NCBI GenBank assembly: GCA_002786065.1
Contig: NHNY01000003.1
Span: 744,001 to 808,000 of the forward strand
Origin: Microcyclospora pomicola
Taxonomy: Eukaryota; Ascomycota; Dothideomycetes; Capnodiales
Reading direction: 5' to 3'
Length of the DNA: 64,000 bases
The notes under the pieces were generated by a model. The model was not told where the DNA came from and made no database searches. It worked only from the letters and a program-made list of their open reading frames with translations. Positions 23,898 through 33,900 of the stretch are shown one piece after another; positions within the stretch are counted from its first letter, which is position 1, and each line of letters starts with the position of its first letter. Both the position numbers and the translations under genes were made by a program.

Positions 23898-23992
23898 ATG
23901 GACGTCTCAAACCAATGACACCTCACATCCCAGGCTGGCATTATCCTCGTAATCCTTGGCATAGTAGACGGCGTGATCAGCAACCAGGATGA
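23898..23992 (+). promoter_or_regulatory. two chained upstream ORFs before WD40 gene
   Basis: uORF1 (23898-23918) encodes MDVSNQ; its TGA overlaps the ATG of uORF2 as ATGA at 23915-23918. uORF2 (23915-23992) encodes 25 residues; its TGA overlaps the main ATG at 23989 as a second ATGA. Start-stop overlaps of this kind allow termination-reinitiation. That the 5' UTR includes this region, and that translation is coupled, is inference. Confidence 0.5.
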
Positions 23993-26900
23993 ATCCACAT
24001 CCTAGTTTGCGACTGACCCCGTCGACCGGCAACAACTCACCCTTCTTCAAGAACAACACCGCCCCGCGATCACCAGTGAAGCAAAACAAAAGTGAAGAGC
24101 CTGGACTACACTTGCGTAAGGTCATTGGTACCACGACCGCTTCCCTCAATGGCTTCGACTGTCTGCCTGCCACGCGCAAGTTTGCCTACATCGCCGGGGC
24201 AGCAGCAGTGGTCGCAACACTCGAGGACAACCTGAAGGTTACACAGCAATTCTTCAGAGCAAGACCGACCGGCTCCACAGGCGCGCGTGATGGGAACTCT
24301 ACATACCCAGCTTCGCCAGCTGCGAATGAGGCCCGACTGAGAGGCATTGGAAACTTGCGCGACATCGCCCCGGCTGGATCGCCATTGAATAGCTCTGGCC
24401 GCGACTGGTTGGACTCGCCCAACAGCAAATCTCTCACGGCCAAAGACCGTATCAAGGCGGCTACTGCAGTCGCGTTGAGCCCCAATGGCAAATGGGTAGC
24501 CATTGGCGAGTCAGGATACAAGCCGAGGATACTCATTTTTCGCATCAGTGATGAGGTCTCCGAGACCCCTGCGGCATATGTGGCGGAACATTCATATGGG
24601 GTCCATGCACTCGCTTGGAGTCCAGACTCACGCTGTCTGGCGTCTTTGGGCACGGTCAACGATGGCTTTCTATACGTATGGAACGTCGATGATCGTACAG
24701 GGACGGCAACGCTGTATGCGAGCAACAAATGTACTAGCACCATCAATTGTATGGAGTGGCTTGGCCGCTCCGTTGTAACAGTAGGATTGCGCTTTATCAA
24801 GATCTGGCGACCGGACGAAGAGGCCAATGCCGAGAGTAGAGCAAACGAAACGACTGGTGGTGTTGTGACGCCACGCCCAAAGACTGACCCTCGTTTATCG
24901 GAGTTCACCACCAGTATACTCAGTCCCAGACACAAGGTGTTGGCAGGAAAGAACAGTCTTCTGGGAGAGATGCTCGAGAACTTTGTTTGTTTGGTGCCGA
25001 TCAGCGAGTCCAAGGCCATAATCTGCGCCGAACCAGGCGAGATATGTATGCTTGACGATTCGAGCCGCATGCAAATCTTGACCTTTGCGCATACCACCGA
25101 CTTCCGAATCAGTGCTGCTCGAATAGATAATCGCGGTCAATTGCACATTGCCGGCACTATGGGTGAGACCAAAAGCATATCGTTGGACGACCTGGAACGT
25201 GCTCGACCTCTGTCCAGCAGGAATGGACGAAGAAGGACTCTGTCTCTCAAGTCTGCCCATACCCCGTCGACGGTCATCACGGCAATGGCTACCATGGGCG
25301 ATGTCATCGTTGAGTTGGACTCGCAACGCGGCATCAGGCTGACTGAAAGTGCATCTTGCGAGGAGGACGCTATCGAGGCATGTTCTCATCAACTGCCTGC
25401 GCACGAAGATGCGGTTCTGGGCGTGCGTTGCATCACTTCCGAAGCGCTTCCCGACGCGGCGTTTCTTACATTCTCAGGCAATGGCACAATCCAGCTGTGG
25501 AACGGCAAGGGCGTACTCGTGGCACGGCTGAGTGTCCCAGTGGACACCTCCCCTGATATGTACGGCGTCAATAATGAGATGAAAGCTGTAGCAGACCTCG
25601 CGCATGGCGCATTGCTTGCTGCAGGTGACAAATATGGCACTCTCAGTATCGTCGACATCAGGTCAGCTTCCGTCTTGACGCAGGTTCGTGCACATTCGTC
25701 TGAAATCACAGACATCATATGCTTCGAGCAATCAGGCACCACTTTCATCGTCACCGCCAGCAGGGACCGCACCATACAGCTTTTCGCGTGGCATTCGTGG
25801 AAGCTCGACCTTCTGCAGACAATGGACGAGCACGCAGCTGCTGTCACCGGACTTTTGATCACCGCTGATTGCGAGCGTTTACTGTCCTGTTCTACAGACA
25901 GAAGTATTGCGGTCCGCGAAGCGATGGTGAGAGACGAACGAGACCCGCTTTCTATCGCATTCGTGTTTGTTCGGGCGGTGACCTTGAAGTCGTCCCCAAC
26001 GTCGATGTGCTTCGCCTCTCAGCCGGATGTCATCCTTATCGCGGCAATGGACCGCACGATTGGAAGCTACAACATCAAGACTGGCCAAGCAGGTTTTGGA
26101 TTCAAGTGTTCAGATGCTGAAAGTGGCGAGGCGGCGATTGTGTCTCGGGTTCTTTATGCTCCATCACTCAACGGTAATCCGACCATCATCGCGGCATCGA
26201 GTAGTGACAAGTCAATTCGCCTCTACTCGGAGTTTGGAACTTTAATAGCTCGCGATTGGGGCCATACAGAAGGGATTACTGATATAGCTTTGCTGCCCGG
26301 CAGGGGACCAGATGGTAGATCATCTACGCTCGTCACGGCAGCAGCAGATTCGACAATATTCTTGTGGGACACCACCCCAGCGCCTGCACCAATGATCCGA
26401 CATCATACGGAGCCGACAGAAGTGGTTGAGACCCCAGCAAAGCCAGCTGCCATGCGGCCGCCTCTGCGAAAAGTCATGTCGAACTCGGAACTGTCGCTTT
26501 TCAAGCGTCGCACATCTGTCGAGGCAGATTCGCCATCTCCACCAGGGCCACGCACCCCTTCTATCCCTCCTTCCCCTCATCGCTTACGAAAGAAGACTTC
26601 TCGCGTAAATGTAACACAAGCACCAAAACTTGAGCCAAGCTTTCGCAGCAATTTCGACCCTCCACGAAGACAAAGTATGAGGAATAGGTCTCCTTCGCCT
26701 CCCAGTCCGCGGAATGCCAACAAGCGAGCTCTGCTCCGGCGACCATCTCTTGGTGCACCTCTTCGCACTAAAAGCAGCGAAAATGTCCTTCGCCCGGCCT
26801 TGCCCACTACCAATCCCGCCACAAGCGCATCAGGCTTCGGCAGCATCACCACTTCGACCGAGTCAATCTGTCGGACGCTGCGAGCCTACCGCAAACGACT

Positions 26901-27273
26901 GATCAACGCCCCAGCCAATGACCCTCTCACTCCGGAGTGTCTGCGCGAACTCGAAAAGGAACTGAAGCTCACGGCTCGCGTCCTCAACGAGAAGTCGCAA
27001 GACAAAAGCATTGACGAGGCTATGATGGCGCGTTTGCTTGACCAGGCGAGCGAGAAGATCGTCGGCATGCTCGACGAGCGTATCAAGGAGCGCGTCGAGA
27101 GTGAGGTCCGGCGGAGCGCGGATAACTCACCAGCCTCGAGTGTGCCGCAGCTGATCTTCCCTACGTCGGATGGCAGGGCTGAGGATGACGCTCAAAGCGC
27201 CAGTGGGCAAGACGATGCAGATGGGACGAACATCATGACCGCCTCGCTGGGCAAGATGGCGCTTCAGACCTGA
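23989..27273 (+). CDS. WD40 protein, MABP1/WDR62-like
   Basis: Single exon, 1094 residues. The N-terminal 45 residues are Ser/Pro-rich. From about 45 to 800 there are two beta-propellers' worth of WD-like repeats, such as VALSPNGKWVAIGE, HALAWSPDSRCLASLG, DIICFEQSGTTFIVTASRDRTIQLF and VTGLLITADCERLLSCSTDRSI. A basic, Ser/Pro-rich linker (about 810-950) follows, then a helical C-terminus (residues ~960-1060) likely to form a coiled coil. This order resembles MABP1/WDR62, vertebrate scaffolds for JNK signalling and spindle poles. In fungi the family is poorly characterised. The start is the first in-frame ATG and matches the usual FKNNTAPRSP leader, but two tiny ORFs precede it directly. Family call is good; molecular role is inference. 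Confidence 0.85.
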   Translation: MNPHPSLRLTPSTGNNSPFFKNNTAPRSPVKQNKSEEPGLHLRKVIGTTTASLNGFDCLPATRKFAYIAGAAAVVATLEDNLKVTQQFFRARPTGSTGARDGNSTYPASPAANEARLRGIGNLRDIAPAGSPLNSSGRDWLDSPNSKSLTAKDRIKAATAVALSPNGKWVAIGESGYKPRILIFRISDEVSETPAAYVAEHSYGVHALAWSPDSRCLASLGTVNDGFLYVWNVDDRTGTATLYASNKCTSTINCMEWLGRSVVTVGLRFIKIWRPDEEANAESRANETTGGVVTPRPKTDPRLSEFTTSILSPRHKVLAGKNSLLGEMLENFVCLVPISESKAIICAEPGEICMLDDSSRMQILTFAHTTDFRISAARIDNRGQLHIAGTMGETKSISLDDLERARPLSSRNGRRRTLSLKSAHTPSTVITAMATMGDVIVELDSQRGIRLTESASCEEDAIEACSHQLPAHEDAVLGVRCITSEALPDAAFLTFSGNGTIQLWNGKGVLVARLSVPVDTSPDMYGVNNEMKAVADLAHGALLAAGDKYGTLSIVDIRSASVLTQVRAHSSEITDIICFEQSGTTFIVTASRDRTIQLFAWHSWKLDLLQTMDEHAAAVTGLLITADCERLLSCSTDRSIAVREAMVRDERDPLSIAFVFVRAVTLKSSPTSMCFASQPDVILIAAMDRTIGSYNIKTGQAGFGFKCSDAESGEAAIVSRVLYAPSLNGNPTIIAASSSDKSIRLYSEFGTLIARDWGHTEGITDIALLPGRGPDGRSSTLVTAAADSTIFLWDTTPAPAPMIRHHTEPTEVVETPAKPAAMRPPLRKVMSNSELSLFKRRTSVEADSPSPPGPRTPSIPPSPHRLRKKTSRVNVTQAPKLEPSFRSNFDPPRRQSMRNRSPSPPSPRNANKRALLRRPSLGAPLRTKSSENVLRPALPTTNPATSASGFGSITTSTESICRTLRAYRKRLINAPANDPLTPECLRELEKELKLTARVLNEKSQDKSIDEAMMARLLDQASEKIVGMLDERIKERVESEVRRSADNSPASSVPQLIFPTSDGRAEDDAQSASGQDDADGTNIMTASLGKMALQT

Positions 27274-28173
27274 ACAATATCAGACTCTGTCCTGACGCTT
27301 GATGTTCGTCTTGCACGAATCTATACTCCCCCGTCTCGAGCGGATTGAGGAACGACACACCGTCATTCTTGTAACAGTACTTGCTTAAAAGCGTCTACTG
27401 TAGATTATTGCTAGTTTGTTTTTGGTGCTCCTCAGCAGCACTCGGCGTCATCATTATGGGGTTTGAGATGGGATAGATCATGCTTTGGACGTTCATGTAC
27501 GTATAGCTTAGCTCTCTATACATAGCTAGGGGTTCTTGGGAGTTTTGGGGGCTTTGGGAACTTGGCTGGTTCTGCAGTCTCCTCCTTCTGATGAAGAAGA
27601 CATAGAAGACAGGATCATGTATGTACACAATCGAAGGCCCGACAAGTATGACCACTGAAGATTGGGCTGCAAATACATCACATGGTGCATGTTACATGAC
27701 AACGTTCTTGTTCCCGCCGCTTCGTCCACCCTTCTTCCCTTCCTTCCGTTTCGTCTTCCCTACTCAATCGAACACGCTCTCCATCTGGAGTGTTAATTCC
27801 TCTGACGTCCATCGACTGCATTTCCTGCACACTTCACCTGCCACATCTGACTACCCCATGTCGTGCCACTTGGTAGCCTGCCTTCGCGCTGTCCCGCGGC
27901 ACCATGTTCGGCAATGGTTCTCGTGACACTTCAAGTATCTTGCGCAGGGTCTCGATACCGTGATCGATCATATTACGGCCGTTTCGAGTGCAAGCAGGTA
28001 TGGCTCGCATTTTCGAGGGAGGGAGGACAGCGATGAGCTTCATGCATCGGTCCTTCGAGGATAGGTCCTGGATGAGGTTGATTCGCTCGGGCTCAATCTG
28101 GCGTGGGAGAGGCAATCACGTCTCCTGGTATCTGCCCAGATTCTTCAGACTTTATCATTCTGACCCAACCGCA
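27274..28173. other. intergenic between convergent genes
   Basis: 900 bp between the WD40 gene stop and the GatC stop. No protein-like frame or RNA gene was recognised. The part from about 27700 to 27850 is pyrimidine-rich on the plus strand. Confidence 0.45.
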
Positions 28174-28761
28174 TCACCCTTTACTCTCCTCCTGCCCGCC
28201 CCTCCCGCCCTCCACCACAAAATACCGCCCGACCTTCCTCTGCGCGGCCCCCAACACCTTCCACTTCGCCTCCCCTTCCCGCTCTTCCTCACCATCCCCT
28301 CTCCTCCTCCTGACCCTCCGATGAAACGTCCCCCGCACCTCCTCCCTCGCCAACGCCTCCCTCAGCTCCTCCGCCATCCCCACCGCCGCAGCCCGCTGTC
28401 CCTCTGCCGTCTCATCGCGCAGACTCGCCAGCGGCTCCACGCCGCGCGTGTCGACGGCCTGGATCTGCCGGACGAAGTGCAGCTGCGCGGTGAGGCTGGC
28501 GAGGAGCTGGGTTTCTTCCTCGGACGTGGCGGGTGGGGGAAGCGCGGAGAGGCGCAGCAGGTGGTGGAGTTGGGTTGGCGTAATTAGGTGCGGATCGGTC
28601 GGGGAGGGGGTTGGCAGTGTTGGAGCTGGGTGGGGAGTGGAGAGAAGCTTCGCGACATCGAGAGGCGTGCTGGAGGAGCGCCGGAGGTGGACGGGCTGTA
28701 GGATGGTGCATTGGCGGAGGCGGAGGAGATGTGTGGATGGGGCGCGTTGAAGGGCGGCCAT
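28174..28761 (-). CDS. mitochondrial GatC (Gta3-type) amidotransferase subunit
   Basis: Single exon, 195 residues from the ATG at 28761. That start gives an Arg-rich, acid-poor N-terminus (MAALQRAPSTHLLRLRQ...) typical of a mitochondrial presequence. An in-frame ATG at 28917 would add 52 residues that do not look like a presequence. The conserved core is TQLHHLLRLSALPPP, LTAQLHFVRQIQAVDTRGVEPL and SLRDET, the GatC/Gta3 signature. Known role: with GatA and GatB it converts mis-charged Glu-tRNA(Gln) to Gln-tRNA(Gln) in mitochondria. The C-terminus is unusually basic (HRRVRRRR). The gene is GC-rich and pyrimidine-biased on the plus strand. It shares a 242-bp promoter with the next gene. Confidence 0.85.
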   Translation of the reverse strand: MAALQRAPSTHLLRLRQCTILQPVHLRRSSSTPLDVAKLLSTPHPAPTLPTPSPTDPHLITPTQLHHLLRLSALPPPATSEEETQLLASLTAQLHFVRQIQAVDTRGVEPLASLRDETAEGQRAAAVGMAEELREALAREEVRGTFHRRVRRRRGDGEEEREGEAKWKVLGAAQRKVGRYFVVEGGRGGQEESKG

Positions 28762-29003
28762 GGTGAGCGCGTTGGTGTTGATAGGTCTTGTTTCATGAGT
28801 CTCCTGAGGTTGATCCCAGCTCCTTCGGTCTATCTGGCGGAATTGTGATGTGTTTCCAGCATTGCTGTTCAAGATGAAGTCTGAAAGCAATTGAACTTCC
28901 GCGGGAGTCATTGGCATACAATTCCATCACACGTCACTCCACGATCTCACAATCATTCCCTGCTATCCAAACCTCTTCACATCTTTTGGAATCCCATATT
29001 ATA
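28762..29003. promoter_or_regulatory. bidirectional promoter, GatC / small membrane protein
   Basis: Only 242 bp separate the divergent ATGs, so the two probably mitochondrial genes must share regulatory DNA. No specific site was assigned. Confidence 0.55.
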
Positions 29004-29405
29004 ATGTCCCGCATCGCCCAAAACATCCTCCCCCTAACCCTCGCCACAGTCTGCGGCGTAGCCACCGCATACGTGACCCTGCAGCCGGTGCTCGAGGAGC
29101 AGAAGGAACAGCGGGAGACGACCGGCGCATTCGCGCAGGCACATGAGAGCAACACAGCGGTAACAGCGCAGCAGCAGCAGCAGTCACCGTCGCTGCCGCA
29201 GATCGATGCGCGCGCGGTAGAGGACAGGGTCAAGGACCAGGAGAGCGCGATCAGTCGGGCGATCATGGAGGATTTCAGGGAGGCGGGACAGCAGGTGCGG
29301 AATAGCGGGGTGGGATGGGGGTTCCGGAATCTGTGGGCGGGGAGGAAGTGGAATGAGAAGAAGGGGAGAGACGGGACGGATGCTGTAGAGGGACGGGAAG
29401 GTTGA
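29004..29405 (+). CDS. small single-span membrane protein, likely mitochondrial
   Basis: 133 residues from the ATG at 29004; an in-frame ATG at 28911 adds a non-hydrophobic leader lying inside the GatC upstream region. One hydrophobic segment covers about residues 8-27 (ILPLTLATVCGVATAYVTL). A charged, Gln-rich stretch (five CAG codons at 29169-29183) and a basic C-terminus with WGFRNLWAGRKW follow. The layout recalls small fungal inner-membrane proteins of the Ecm19 kind, but I am not sure of the family. A mitochondrial location is inferred from the short N-terminal anchor and the shared promoter with GatC. Confidence 0.6.
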   Translation: MSRIAQNILPLTLATVCGVATAYVTLQPVLEEQKEQRETTGAFAQAHESNTAVTAQQQQQSPSLPQIDARAVEDRVKDQESAISRAIMEDFREAGQQVRNSGVGWGFRNLWAGRKWNEKKGRDGTDAVEGREG

Positions 29406-29559
29406 GGATCGATTCACGAGGAGGAGGTCTTTGTCCAAGTCTCATCGTTACCAACAAGGCAATACGCGGTCGATTGTATCTAATTAATCGACGGCAACTG
29501 GGATTGGGCACTTCTGGAAACTCCACTACGCCACCAGAACGCAGACACCCGGCATCGAC

Positions 29560-30570
29560 TCACGAGAAGTCCTCGCCCTTCTCCTCAATCGCATCCTTGA
29601 CCCTCAACAACAACGTTGTCTTCCACTTGTCCAGTTTGCTCATCGAATCATATTGGAACAACTTGTCGGCGAACTTCTCCTGGTCGCCTTCTTCCACGCT
29701 CTCGGCCAGATCGACCAGCAGCTGGTGTTCCCGTGTGCCCGGGAAGCTGGGATCGAGGTCGCGGTATGATTCGAGGGCGCGGTTGGTCGCGACGACGTCG
29801 TTGGCAGCGAGGTGGCAGATTCCTGCTTTGAGCAGATACTCCTTGACGCTCCATTTCATGAGGTTATTGTTCACGGACGACTTGGCCACGCGTTCGTAGT
29901 TTGCGATCGACTTGGGGTAATCGGCTGCGAGTGCGGAGAGGTCGGCGACTTTGAGGTAGAGTTTGTTCGCGAGACTGTTGGCGTGAATGTCAGTCTATCG
30001 GTGGAGTGCAGATGACAACTTGACGATGTAAACTTACGCTTCTGCATTATCGCTCTCATACCATCCTGCTGCTGTGTCGTACGCCTCTGCTGCCCTCTTC
30101 TCATCCCCCAGCTCCACCTCGTACAGTTCTGCCAGGTTTTGCTTGTATCCCGCCGCTCGTCGGAAGTTGCCCTTCATCGTGTAATGGTTGATTGCTTGCT
30201 CCAGACACCGTGCCGCATCCTCGGGCTCGTCTTTCTTATAGCTCTTGAACGCTTCCGTCAGGGAATTCGCCGCATCATCGGGTTCGTTGAGCTTTCCGCT
30301 CTGCAGAGCCGCCGCCTTTTCGAAGGCCTGGCCAGCTTCCTTGCCCGCTCGTTGCATTCGGAACGCGTTCGCGGCTTGCGTGTAGAGATCGACCGCACCC
30401 TCCCATTTTTCGCTACGTCCTCCAAAAAGTGAGAAGCCTGACCCAGCGGATTGAGCTGCTTTGTCGGCCTAGGATGCGATGTCAATCAGCTAGTCTTGTG
30501 GAGAGTGGGGGTGCCAAAGCGGCATAGGGACACCGACCTTCTGGAGAAGGGCACGGGGATCTTGCGCCAT
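29560..30570 (-). CDS. SEC17: Sec17, alpha-SNAP
   Basis: Three exons on the minus strand: 30538-30570, 30038-30468 and 29560-29974, giving 292 residues, the same as yeast Sec17. Introns are 69 and 63 nt, joining LLQK/ADKAA and SDNAEA/LANKLYLKV. TPR-like helical repeats run the length of the protein (FEKAAALQSGKLNEPDDAANSL, YDTAAGWYESDNAEALANKLYLKVADLSA), with the usual membrane-binding loop GSGFSLFGG at about 20-28. The acidic C-terminus (DAIEEKGEDFS) contacts NSF. Known role: adaptor that loads NSF/Sec18 onto cis-SNARE complexes for disassembly. It diverges from the Mus7 gene across 412 bp and converges with the small membrane protein gene. Confidence 0.96.
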
Positions 30571-30982
30571 CGTGCGATGAGCTTAACCACGAACAAGGAT
30601 TAAGAGTATGAGAGCTCTGTGCTTTTGGGGTTTGGAGTTGGATATGTTGCGCACACGTGGATATGATAAGTATACCTCAAGCGGCTGCATGTGGTCAAAC
30701 GAGGGTCCACTGTTGCGCACGCACGCACGCGCTGCGGTCTCCCATCTGACGTAGGTTTCTCGGCGCTTTCGGCAGCCTTTCTCTTCCAGAACTGTTGCCC
30801 CACAAATCGCGTCTCCTCAGGCTCTAGTCGCGTCTGCTTCACTTCAGTATTTTGATAGTCCAGAATACATGCATAGGACCAGCACCATTCCACGCAATAG
30901 AGACGTTACAGCACATGCATACACCAGACGCAGCGAGCTTGTGGTGAATGATCTATCACTCTGATAATGACAAACAGAGCCG
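30571..30982. promoter_or_regulatory. divergent promoter, SEC17 / MUS7
   Basis: 412 bp between divergent start codons. A uORF at 30967-31023 starts 16 nt before the Mus7 ATG in another frame and runs past it. A short CACGCACG repeat lies near 30717-30730. Confidence 0.5.
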
Positions 30983-33900
30983 ATGAGTCGATGGCAAGAT
31001 GCAGGAGAGGTATTGGACTCTGACGATGAGAACCTCAGTCTCGACAACGAATATACGGAACAGCCTAGAAAGCGGCTCAAGCTCTCTGAAGACCGTCGCC
31101 AAGATGAGCCTTCGACAGTTGGATGCCTTCAAGATAGGTTCCAGTATATGCAGACACAGCAAGCGGCGAAGATATTCCGTGGCAAACCACAAATCGTGGA
31201 ACATTCAGCAAGCAGCCCCAGCAATGATCAAGCAGTCCCGGGAGACGTGTTCATGGCTTCCCCATCGTACGAGGAGAAGACACCTGCAGTATCTATCCTC
31301 CAAGTGAATCTTAGCACGAACTCCGTTCCCAGAAGCCCGACATCCGACAAAAGTCGAAGTCATCATGGCATGTCGAGGGATTATGCTCGAAAGTCAGACG
31401 AACTGTCGTCAAATGTGTCGATTCCTCATCCCCAGGCGAGCAGTCACCTTTCGACCTGGGCTCCATCACCAGGTGTGGTCGATCTTTTACCGCAACAGCC
31501 ATCGCTAGGATCTGTGTCGGATAAGTTACATCTTTCCAGTATCCTCATTCCCGCAGGCGAAATGCATAGCAATACACAGACCGATGATGAGCTCTCCAGT
31601 GGCCTGTCCTCTCCGTCTAGCGACAGAATTGTTTCTCCGCCACCAGAGTTTTGGCGAAAGGATGTTCCCCAAACATCCTTGACAACTTCTGCAAGAACCA
31701 AACATCAGCAACACGACGCAGAACGTGCAGCTGCCGCTCTAGCTGCGGCTCTTCAAGCCGATATTGACCAGCCAATTGGGCGCAGACGAGCATTGAGAGC
31801 ACGCAAAGAACAGCAGCTCCATCCGTATCTATACGAAAAGGCACAGTATACGAAGCAGTGGAGTTCACGAGGGCTGCAGCCTGTTCACTATCGTGTCAGT
31901 GGAAGCGACAACGTCGAAACACAGGAATCTTTCAGTACAGGCAACAGCCAGGATCATGAACAAGCGAGTCTGCTCCCATCGGCTCCGATCCGTTCGGAGT
32001 CAGCAAATGATGGCGATGTCATGCATGTGCAGTCCCCTGAGCGAGAGATAAACGTACCAGATCCTGGCGCTGAAACTGATGAAGACGAGCTTCCCGACAT
32101 CAGGTCGATCCTGAATGCCACTAGCACTGATCGCCGACCTCAGCATAAGCGAAGGAAGCTTGCTCGATTGACGATGGCCAAGGATAGTGCGGCACAACGA
32201 CAAGCTGACACAAGCGCGGATGATTTTGCCGTGCCTCTTTCGCCGCCCCCTAGCTCAGTCATTAACATGGACCAAACTCGAAGTCTACCAAGGTTCAGAC
32301 TCCCTTTCGGCATGAGCCCGACTACCCACCCGCTGCCTACTCCGGAGGTATCGTCTGATATGAGACCGTGGCCGCACGACGAAGATGCGACATCATCTCA
32401 AGAGTCACTTCCTCGTAGTCGATTGCGGACCTCAGCTTTGAGAAGTCCTAAGAAGTCCCCGGCTGACGAGAATGACTCTGACGAGGAATCAACAAGCGAT
32501 ATCGAGCAGGATCTAGTATCGTTACAAGAACGTTCACGCCTCAGCCAGGTGAAGAGGCGGATCAAAGGAGTTTTGCCCGCTTCCTGGCTGAAGATCGACC
32601 TCCAGGCACAAAAGGTACGAGCGCCTTTACCGCCAACTCAACATCATCAACAAAGTCCATCACCTTCGAAGTCGCAATACCCAACCAAGGGTGTGGCACA
32701 ACGTGTGACGACTAGAGATCCTCGATCAGCCACACAAGCCAAGCCTCTGGTGATATCGGACAACGATGACTCCGATGATCCAGTCTTATACACTCCTGTG
32801 GCAATTCATAGACAACCTAGGCTTTTTCAAGATCACATTGATGGTAGCGTTGTGGTGTCGCGTGACAACTTCGTTGACGAAGAGTATATGGAGACTGATT
32901 GGATTGATCCAATGTTTGCAGCTTCGAAGAGACCTGCTACGAAGCATACAGAGCATTCGAAGCGACAGCCAAGGATCGATCATATACTTGGTCCAGACAA
33001 CTTCGGGCAGCAACAGCGTTCTGAGAGAAGTGGTGAGGACTCGTCGCGGAGGACTGTTAGCAAGCCTGGCAGGAAAAAGCAGACCTCCGCCAAGCATAGT
33101 CGTTCCATTACGATCCGCCGAGCTGCACCTCACCTGAGCATTGAGGATGGCTCATTCACACCAGAGAAGTCGATTGACAGGACACCACAATTTGTTCGAC
33201 TTGCCATTCGAGAAGCAAGAGGACGGCCCGATCGTGGGCGCCATTCTCCTTTTCGGAAGATAATCCGCCTGGCGACAAAGGAAGACACAGACGATGCTAT
33301 AGCACCACTTAATGCTTGGCGACAGGGTGCCATCGCACAACGTCCTGGGAAGAACAATCGGAGCCCTTCGCGTCTGGTGTCAAGGCAGACAAACAGTGAG
33401 GGAAGAGAGTTTAGAACTGAACCGCGGCAAACTTTACAAGATATTACGAATCGCCAACGCAACTTGACCCCACTCGTGCGTCGCCGCAGTGGTCCTGGCC
33501 GCAGAACACGGCCTGATTCTGCATCACTGAAGCGTCGACGCCGACCCCCTACACTCGAACAGAGGCCTGTGGACGTTTCCACTGCCGAGGAAGAGGCTGC
33601 GCCTGCTGCAGAGCGAAGAGCACCTGCTAACCCAGGACTGCGCCGAAGGCCACAGGTGCAGGAGGCACATTTCCGCACTGCTCAACTTGAAACGGTCGAG
33701 CTTGCTTGGATCCAGGATCACCAACAAGCTGCTTTTCATCGCCGCATTAATTGCCTCACAGAGACAATCCGCCGCCCATCAGGGCATGCTTCACGGGAGC
33801 CAGACATTCCTCTGCGACGATATCTAGATGACGGAGCCGGTGGTGTTGACGCTACATCTCCTATAATTCAAGCTCTCGGGGATAACAACAGTCATGAGGA

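Noticed and set aside
28762-28917. Upstream in-frame ATG of GatC at 28917
   Set aside because: The 52 added residues are not like a mitochondrial presequence and would use up most of the shared promoter.
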